5,760 bases of DNA, taken from the NCBI GenBank assembly GCA_018894995.1, contig JAHIOZ010000110.1, positions 1-5,760 of the forward strand, in the 5' to 3' direction. Origin of the DNA: Patescibacteria group bacterium. Its GTDB lineage: Bacteria > Patescibacteriota > Minisyncoccia > Phycocordibacterales > UBA12079. Made by a program: the position numbers and the translations under genes. How positions within the stretch are numbered: position 1 is the stretch's first letter; each line of letters begins with the position of its first letter. Below the pieces are notes generated by a model. That model was not told the DNA's origin. It saw only the letters and a list, made by a program, of their open reading frames with translations, and ran no database searches. Below are positions 1 through 3,729 of this stretch, piece after piece.

Positions 1-21
1 AAAATGACTAGTCATTTTTTT
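1..21 (+). terminator. Palindrome with T-run, possible intrinsic terminator at window edge
   Basis: Positions 1-18 form a perfect 9+9 palindrome (AAAATGACT/AGTCATTTT), and a run of seven T covers 15-21. On the plus strand this resembles an intrinsic terminator for a transcript entering from the left. The left side is cut by the window, so I cannot tell whether an A-run also makes it bidirectional and able to end the pilus transcript coming from the right. The stem is AT-rich and a folded loop would leave only about seven pairs, so confidence is moderate. Confidence 0.4.
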
Positions 22-25
22 ATTC

Positions 26-60
26 AAAATTTTTCAACCAAACTCCTCGCAGAGACGGAA
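26..60. repeat. Fragments of the intergenic palindromic repeat family
   Basis: AAAATTTTTCAA at 26-37 matches the first 12 bases of a 17-nt hairpin core found complete at 216-232 and 3687-3703, but the second arm is missing here. CTCGCAGAGACGGAA at 46-60 resembles CTCGCGAAGACGAAA at 2136-2150 and CTCTCGAAGACAAAA at 3675-3689. I read this as a degraded copy of the element seen in the other two gaps. No coding potential is visible. Confidence 0.4.
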
Positions 61-86
61 TTCGGATTTGTTTTTTCGTGACACCC

Positions 87-156
87 ACCTGCCACTGCGA
101 GGCCCACCCGACATCGCAAGACGAAGTCGTTGCGGGCGGGCAACGAGCGGGCAGGT
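87..156. repeat. GC-rich imperfect palindrome with alternative folds
   Basis: This 70-base element sits in a stretch (81-156) that is 52/76 G+C (68%), while its surroundings are strongly AT-rich. ACCTGCC (87-93) pairs with GGCAGGT (150-156) as an outer stem. Inside, GCCCACCCG (102-110) can pair with CGGGCGGGC (133-141). The one imperfect pair there (106/137) is A-C on the plus strand but U-G in a minus-strand RNA. A competing hairpin uses TCGTTGC (127-133) and GCAACGA (140-146) around GGGCGG, and CGCAA (115-119) can pair with TTGCG (130-134). These inner folds exclude each other. It lies in the 3' region of the pilus transcript; there is no T-run on either side that would make it a standard terminator. 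Confidence 0.6.
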
Positions 157-165
157 TCGGATTTT

Positions 166-256
166 ATCCAGCACTAACTTTTGTCTCGTAAAATTACTTT
201 TGTAATTTTACACACAAAATTTTTCAAATTTTGTAAGACAAAATTTAGTGCTGGAT
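166..256. repeat. Three-way-junction palindromic element (91 nt)
   Basis: An outer stem joins 166-186 (begins ATCCAGCACTAA) to 236-256 (ends TTAGTGCTGGAT), 21 pairs with one mismatch (178/244). It encloses two further perfect hairpins side by side: GTAAAATTAC (188-197), loop TTTT, GTAATTTTAC (202-211); and ACAAAATTT (214-222), loop TTC, AAATTTTGT (226-234). Only one or two unpaired bases separate the arms, so the predicted fold is a compact three-way junction. It begins 18 bases past the stop codon of the prepilin-like gene and would be part of its 3' untranslated RNA. It may act as a transcript 3'-end or stability structure, or be a member of a mobile palindromic family; the sequence does not decide. 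Confidence 0.7.
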
Positions 257-274
257 GAATTTGTAGTATTCGGA

Positions 275-2017
275 TTATATACTTTCCAAAACAACTTCCT
301 GATTTATATTTCCACTTACACTAACACCCGGAACTGTTAAACTGACAAAACCTCCCAAACTTATATCCAAAGAATAACTTCCCAATGAAATTGAATTAAA
401 AAACACTTGTCCGCAGGAATCAGAATTTTTAGAAGAATCATAACCAACACCGTTATAAAGACGAACACTGGCATTAGGCAAAAAATTACCTGCTTGGTCG
501 GAAACATAAACAAGAATAGAATTTGCCGTATGCGGAGACAAAATCATATCAACGGTTTCCGAATCATTTGGAGCCAAAGAATTTGGTTGCCATGGGCAAA
601 TATGCAATATATCGTAACCCAAAGAGATATTATCTATTGATATATTATAATTATCCCATTCCAGAGAATTTATTCCCAGTTCTCCGGAAACATTTGTTTG
701 CAAATTTTGAGAATATTTTTTAATCGGATCACCGTCAGTGTCATTTCCTATTATTTTATTTCCTTCCATATGAAAATCTATATTCGCGAGAGGAACCGGT
801 CCTTTCAAATAACTAACTTCCCAATCCAAAACTTCCGGTGTTGTACTTGCGTCACTCGTACTCAAATCGGAATAAAGTTTTAAATTATTGTAAGTAGAAA
901 TACTTAAACTTGATAAATCAACAGGTGAAGATGAAAACCCGCTACCGTTACCCGACAAATCCACATCAGGGATAAGATTGTAATTTATATCATCTGAAGA
1001 AAAATAAACTTTATAAAGAATATCAGTATCGGCAGGAGTGGAATCATCCCAATTGAAATCTTTCCAACTTGAAAGATAAGTCGGTTTTATTTCCGTTGAA
1101 TAAGCAAACCCAGACATCTTTCCCTCTAATAATTTTAAACTTCCGCTGGAAACCTCAACATCTCCAAACTGAGAAATTTGACTCATATCAATAAACAAAT
1201 CCTCCCAAACTTTTTCACTGATAGCCAAAAAAGTTTTAACAATTTTTGAACTTAATAAATCAATTGAAAAACCTGCTTCCGTTAAATCACCTTCAATAAC
1301 AGATAAATTTCTTGGACTGGGACTGACATTTTCTCCCGCTACTTCATATGTTTGAGCAGTACTGTACCCGCCTTTTGTAACGGTAATTTTATAATTATTG
1401 TTGCTGGGACTTCCGGGAAAAACAACTTTTCCGTTTAAATTAGTAAAAGAATTAACAGAAACAGGAATCGCCAAGTCATCATTTTCAATAAGAATATTGG
1501 CTCCTTGAATCGGTGCCCCGAAAGCATTAAAAACGGTCAAGGAAAGGGTTCCTCCTCCACTGATAGTTTCTATTCCTTTAGGAACAATATCGGAAACGAC
1601 AAAAATTAAATCCGAACCATTGTTCCAACTCAATTCAATTTTAACTTTTTTATAATCAGAAGTAATCCCATTCTCGTCATCACTGCCTTCACCGTCTTTC
1701 GGATCATCAAAATTTTGGATTAAAGCTCTCCTTGTATATTCAATTCCGTTTAAATCAATTATTTCAGTTTGAGGAATATTGCCGATAGGAATTCCGCTTA
1801 AAGTTCCCACCGAGTTATACGGTAAACTTCTTATAAATTCCATCTGTTCCTCTGCCAAAACAATTGCCCCTGCTTTTGCTTTAATGCTGGACAAAAGCAT
1901 CAAACCCATTCTGAAAGCCCCAAACACACTAAAAAATACCGTGGTAATAATAGCAATGGAAATAAGACCGTCTATAAGAGTAAATCCTTTATTTTTTTTT
2001 GATTTAAAATTAAACAT
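275..2017 (-). CDS. Prepilin-like (PilV-type) protein with Ig-like/carboxypeptidase-regulatory-like domains; candidate minor pilin adhesin
   Basis: This 580-residue protein starts with a class III-type prepilin signal: a short basic leader (K5, K7, K8, K10), Gly11 as the last leader residue, then FTLIDGLISIAII as the start of a hydrophobic helix (about 12-35). A prepilin peptidase should cut after Gly11 and methylate Phe12. Mature position 5 is Asp, where Glu is usual. Residues 56-72 (EEQMEFIRSLPYNSVGT) and DYKKVKIELSW (121-131) match the PilV-like prepilin head seen in patescibacterial proteins. A carboxypeptidase-regulatory-like Ig fold follows (about 155-245, GAPIQGANILI, NLNGKVVF). Next is an unassigned beta-rich region (about 265-405), then two more Ig-like units (about 407-495 and 497-578). 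Cys474 and Cys535 are the only cysteines. It is far longer than a usual pilin (about 130-200 residues), so a tip or surface adhesin role is inferred. AAAAAGG lies only 2 nt before the ATG, too close for a good ribosome site; TAAACT (2027-2032) could be a weak -10. The stop is TAA. Prepilin assignment is firm; function is inferred. Confidence 0.88.
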   Translation of the reverse strand: MFNFKSKKNKGFTLIDGLISIAIITTVFFSVFGAFRMGLMLLSSIKAKAGAIVLAEEQMEFIRSLPYNSVGTLSGIPIGNIPQTEIIDLNGIEYTRRALIQNFDDPKDGEGSDDENGITSDYKKVKIELSWNNGSDLIFVVSDIVPKGIETISGGGTLSLTVFNAFGAPIQGANILIENDDLAIPVSVNSFTNLNGKVVFPGSPSNNNYKITVTKGGYSTAQTYEVAGENVSPSPRNLSVIEGDLTEAGFSIDLLSSKIVKTFLAISEKVWEDLFIDMSQISQFGDVEVSSGSLKLLEGKMSGFAYSTEIKPTYLSSWKDFNWDDSTPADTDILYKVYFSSDDINYNLIPDVDLSGNGSGFSSSPVDLSSLSISTYNNLKLYSDLSTSDASTTPEVLDWEVSYLKGPVPLANIDFHMEGNKIIGNDTDGDPIKKYSQNLQTNVSGELGINSLEWDNYNISIDNISLGYDILHICPWQPNSLAPNDSETVDMILSPHTANSILVYVSDQAGNFLPNASVRLYNGVGYDSSKNSDSCGQVFFNSISLGSYSLDISLGGFVSLTVPGVSVSGNINQEVVLESI

Positions 2018-2062
2018 TACCTTTTTAGTTTAAAGTTTTTAGAACGACGGGAAAAAACGACG

Positions 2063-2087
2063 CTGGATCGCCACTAATTTTTTAGGT
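2063..2087. repeat. Dispersed direct repeat, copy 1 (CTGGATCGCCAC module)
   Basis: These 25 bases match 3582-3606 at 23 positions (differences at 2075 and 2084). The first 12 (CTGGATCGCCAC) are identical and the rest is the outer left part of the adjoining palindrome. In both gaps the module sits immediately to the left of the long inverted repeat, on the plus strand as written. The shared part GCTGGAT also ends the outer stem of the 166-256 element. Its presence in two separate gaps implies a repeat family. Confidence 0.65.
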
Positions 2088-2135
2088 GGAATTTTTTTAA
2101 AAGCTTTGCTTTTAAAAAAATTCACCTAAAAAATT
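2076..2135. repeat. Long hairpin, 28 bp with one bulge
   Basis: The left arm 2076-2104 pairs with 2108-2135 around a TTT loop. All 28 pairs are Watson-Crick, and one extra G (2088 or 2089) is bulged. The stem is mostly A/T, with GGTG/CACC in the middle and AAAAGC/GCTTTT at the loop. It lies between the pilC stop and the prepilin-like gene, closest to the latter. No T-run outside the stem follows it on the minus strand, so it is not a typical intrinsic terminator, although T-runs occur inside the arms. Confidence 0.75.
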
Positions 2136-2144
2136 CTCGCGAAG

Positions 2145-2167
2145 ACGAAATGCCTTCGGCATTTCGT
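2145..2167. repeat. Short perfect hairpin with TTC loop (array member 2)
   Basis: ACGAAATGCC (2145-2154) and GGCATTTCGT (2158-2167) are perfect reverse complements around a TTC loop. The preceding CTCGCGAAGAC (2136-2146) nearly repeats CTCTCGAAGAC at 3675-3685, where another TTC-loop hairpin follows in the same place. The flanks are conserved while the stem sequence differs between copies. Confidence 0.7.
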
Positions 2168-2169
2168 TA

Positions 2170-2196
2170 ACGAATTTTGGCGAAGCCAAAATTCGT
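2170..2196. repeat. Short perfect hairpin with GAA loop (array member 3)
   Basis: ACGAATTTTGGC (2170-2181) pairs perfectly with GCCAAAATTCGT (2185-2196) around GAA. It resembles the hairpin at 3544-3566, sharing ACGAATTTTG at the start of the left arm, although the bases closing the loop differ. Confidence 0.7.
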
Positions 2197-2201
2197 CGGT
2201 C

Positions 2202-2226
2202 GAAAAATTTGCAGAGCAAATTTTTC
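2202..2226. repeat. Short perfect hairpin with AGA loop (array member 4)
   Basis: GAAAAATTTGC (2202-2212) pairs perfectly with GCAAATTTTTC (2216-2226) around AGA. It begins 15 bases after the pilC stop codon in the direction of transcription, making it the first structure in the pilC 3' untranslated RNA. After the stem on the minus strand the sequence is GACCGACGAATT, not a T-run, so a simple terminator role is doubtful. A stability or processing role is possible. Confidence 0.65.
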
Positions 2227-2241
2227 TCTTACTACTTATTA

Positions 2242-3456
2242 CTAAATGCCACCCATCAACGAATACATCGGGGTTATCATAGAAACTGCAAAAAATCCCA
2301 CAGCAGCTCCAACAATTAACATCAGTACCGGTTCAATAACAGTAGACATATTTTTAGTTTTTTGAGCAACCTCTTCCTCATAAAATTCAGCGGTATTTAA
2401 AAGCATCTCCGGAAGCTTTCCTGTTTCCTCTCCAACTTCAATCATCGCTCCAACAATTGGAGGATATAAATTTTCATTTTGAACAAAAATATCCGCAACA
2501 GGAAGACCTTTTTGGATATTATCTCTGACGTTTCTTAACACTTTTTTGTAATGAATATTTTGCAACACATCTTCTGTAATACTAAAACTTTCAATAACCC
2601 CCACCCCAGAGCTCAACAAAGATGCAAGGGTTCTGGCTGTTCTCGCGGAATTAACTTCTTTAACAATAGTTGAGATTAAAGGAATTTTTAAAACAAAAGT
2701 GTCAAAAATAGCTTTACCTATTTTAGTTTTTAACCCCCAAATAAAAGAAAAAATCAAAGCAAACGAACCCACTACAAATAAAATAGTATAATTCTTCAAA
2801 AAATCACTCAAAGATATAATCAACTGGGTACTGAAAGGAAGCTCCGTCTTTAAATCAGCAAAGGTTGATTGAAGAGTTGGAACAATAAAAATAAGCATCA
2901 AAATACCGACAATAATCATAGCAATAATAATTATTATTGGATAAATTAAAGCCCCCAAAACTTTTTTATTTAAACTATTGGAATTCTCCATTTGCTTGCC
3001 GACAATCGCAAGAGAGTCAGATATCTTTCCACTTTCTTCCCCCGCTTTAACCATATAAATAAACAGGGGTGAAAAAATATTTGGAAAAACAGCCAAAGAT
3101 TCATAAATAGTCTTACCCCCTTTAATATCAAAACTGACATCCCTTATGACATTTTTAAATTTAGGATTTTTAAATTGTTTTTCCAGAGTCGCCAAAGCTT
3201 TTGAAACAGATAAGCCTGCTTTTATCATTGCCCCTAAATTTTTTGCAAAGATGATTTTATCTTCTGTGCTTACATTCCCAATAACAGAAAATTTCCTAAA
3301 AAAAGAAAGACCTCCTTTTTCTTGATTTTTCGAGTTCACAATAACTCCACCTTGGTCGCGCACTTTTTTTGTAAGCTCTTTGTCATTTTCTGCTTCCATA
3401 ACTCCGGTATAAACCTCTCCCGTTTGTCTTATTGCTTTAAATTCAAATGTTGACAT
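2242..3456 (-). CDS. pilC: Type IV pilus inner-membrane platform protein PilC (GspF/T2SSF family)
   Basis: From the ATG at 3456 the protein has 404 residues, the normal length for PilC/GspF. It begins MSTFEFKAIRQTGEVYTG, a typical family start. Two T2SSF cytoplasmic domains are visible, about residues 66-170 and 270-370. Each has the paired family motif: KAGEESGKISDSL (137-149) in the first and EVGEETGKLPEML (340-352) in the second. Membrane helices are predicted near 168-192, 222-241 and 374-396. PilC forms the core in the inner membrane through which PilB is thought to transmit motion to extract and add pilins. The frame is open upstream to an ATG at 3561, but those 35 extra residues come from a 14-bp tandem repeat and a hairpin and have no family likeness, so 3456 is preferred. 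No Shine-Dalgarno sequence precedes it; a TATAAT box lies 10 nt upstream. The protein has no cysteine, and the stop is TAG. Confidence 0.95.
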   Translation of the reverse strand: MSTFEFKAIRQTGEVYTGVMEAENDKELTKKVRDQGGVIVNSKNQEKGGLSFFRKFSVIGNVSTEDKIIFAKNLGAMIKAGLSVSKALATLEKQFKNPKFKNVIRDVSFDIKGGKTIYESLAVFPNIFSPLFIYMVKAGEESGKISDSLAIVGKQMENSNSLNKKVLGALIYPIIIIIAMIIVGILMLIFIVPTLQSTFADLKTELPFSTQLIISLSDFLKNYTILFVVGSFALIFSFIWGLKTKIGKAIFDTFVLKIPLISTIVKEVNSARTARTLASLLSSGVGVIESFSITEDVLQNIHYKKVLRNVRDNIQKGLPVADIFVQNENLYPPIVGAMIEVGEETGKLPEMLLNTAEFYEEEVAQKTKNMSTVIEPVLMLIVGAAVGFFAVSMITPMYSLMGGI

Positions 3457-3466
3457 ATATATGTAT

Positions 3467-3472
3467 ATTATA
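3467..3472 (-). promoter_or_regulatory. Candidate -10 box (TATAAT) for pilC
   Basis: On the minus strand a perfect TATAAT ends 10 nt before the pilC ATG at 3456. With usual -10 to start spacing, transcription would begin about 3-5 nt before the ATG, giving a nearly leaderless mRNA. The -35 position (about 3490-3495, TTTCTA) matches poorly. The 30 or so bases upstream are pyrimidine-rich on this strand. Such a box can occur by chance in AT-rich DNA; the matching arrangement at pilB strengthens the case. Confidence 0.5.
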
Positions 3473-3513
3473 AAGGAGAATGGAGAAAGTAGAAAGTTTA
3501 TAAAGTTGAAAGT

Positions 3514-3541
3514 TAGTGAGTAGTAGGTAGTGAGTAGTAGG
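3514..3541. repeat. Perfect 14-bp tandem duplication
   Basis: TAGTGAGTAGTAGG occurs twice head to tail (3514-3527 and 3528-3541). The adjoining 3494-3514 also contains three AAAGTT-like words, so the whole stretch looks like slippage-prone, purine-rich filler upstream of pilC. It lies outside the preferred pilC reading frame and upstream of the candidate promoter. Confidence 0.85.
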
Positions 3542-3543
3542 AC

Positions 3544-3566
3544 GAATTTTGCCTTCGGCAAAATTC
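3544..3566. repeat. Short perfect hairpin with TTC loop
   Basis: GAATTTTGCC (3544-3553) pairs with GGCAAAATTC (3557-3566) around TTC. It belongs to the same class as the hairpins at 2145-2167 and 2170-2196. On the plus strand a T-run follows 7 bases later (3574-3581), but no plus-strand gene is present. On the minus strand no T-run follows. Confidence 0.7.
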
Positions 3567-3581
3567 TAGCATCGTTTTTTT

Positions 3582-3606
3582 CTGGATCGCCACGAATTTT
3601 TTTGGT
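3582..3606. repeat. Dispersed direct repeat, copy 2 (CTGGATCGCCAC module)
   Basis: This is the partner of 2063-2087, with 23 of 25 bases identical. As there, CTGGATCGCCAC directly abuts a long palindrome, and the remaining bases run into its left arm. The right-hand side of that palindrome is also followed by a shared word (CTCTCGAAGAC at 3675-3685, compare 2136-2146), so similarity brackets palindromes whose interiors differ. Confidence 0.65.
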
Positions 3607-3675
3607 ATGAAATTTTGGCGTCTAAAATGGACGACCGTCCATTTTAGACGCCAAAATTTCACACCAAAAAAATTC
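3594..3675. repeat. 82-bp near-perfect palindrome between pilB and pilC
   Basis: Left arm 3594-3633 and right arm 3636-3675 are 40-nt reverse complements with only AC (3634-3635) between them. A single pair is imperfect: 3607/3662, A-C on the plus strand, which becomes a U-G wobble in minus-strand RNA. A pilB-pilC read-through transcript could therefore pair along the whole length. The DNA could also extrude as a cruciform. The structure starts 54 bases past the pilB stop. No external T-run follows on the minus strand. Possible roles are 3'-end protection of pilB mRNA, transcriptional insulation of pilC, or a mobile palindromic insertion. Confidence 0.85.
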
Positions 3676-3683
3676 TCTCGAAG

Positions 3684-3706
3684 ACAAAAATTTTTCAAAT
3701 TTTCGT
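3684..3706. repeat. AT-only-core hairpin with TTC loop, shared with 214-234
   Basis: Arms 3684-3693 and 3697-3706 pair around TTC. One pair (3686/3704) is A-C on the plus strand and U-G in minus-strand RNA. The 17-nt core AAAATTTTTCAAATTTT (3687-3703) is identical to 216-232 within the three-way-junction element downstream of the prepilin-like gene. It begins about 23 bases past the pilB stop and occupies the place held by the 2145-2167 hairpin in the other gap. Confidence 0.6.
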
Positions 3707-3729
3707 TGACGGAGTATACCGAATTTAGA

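Noticed and set aside
166..256. The three-way junction as a tRNA or known riboswitch.
   Set aside because: It lacks a T-loop GTTC motif, an anticodon arm and a CCA-type end, it has only two inner arms, and it lies after a stop codon rather than before a gene on its strand. No known riboswitch core was recognised.
407..883. Plus-strand open frames of 61-77 codons opposite the prepilin-like gene.
   Set aside because: They lie antisense to a well-supported gene, overlap one another, and lack ribosome sites or recognisable domains.
2076..2226. The hairpin array as a CRISPR array.
   Set aside because: There is no constant repeat separated by uniform unique spacers. The units differ in sequence and are each self-complementary, and no cas gene is present.
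3472..3480. AAAGGAGAA, a Shine-Dalgarno look-alike.
   Set aside because: It is on the plus strand, opposite to pilC. The only nearby plus-strand ATG (3480) touches it and opens a 7-codon frame.
3457..3561. Extended pilC reading frame starting at the ATG at 3561, adding 35 N-terminal residues.
   Set aside because: The extension is encoded by a 14-bp tandem repeat and part of a hairpin, has no PilC likeness, and would include the candidate -10 box. The ATG at 3456 gives the usual family start and length.
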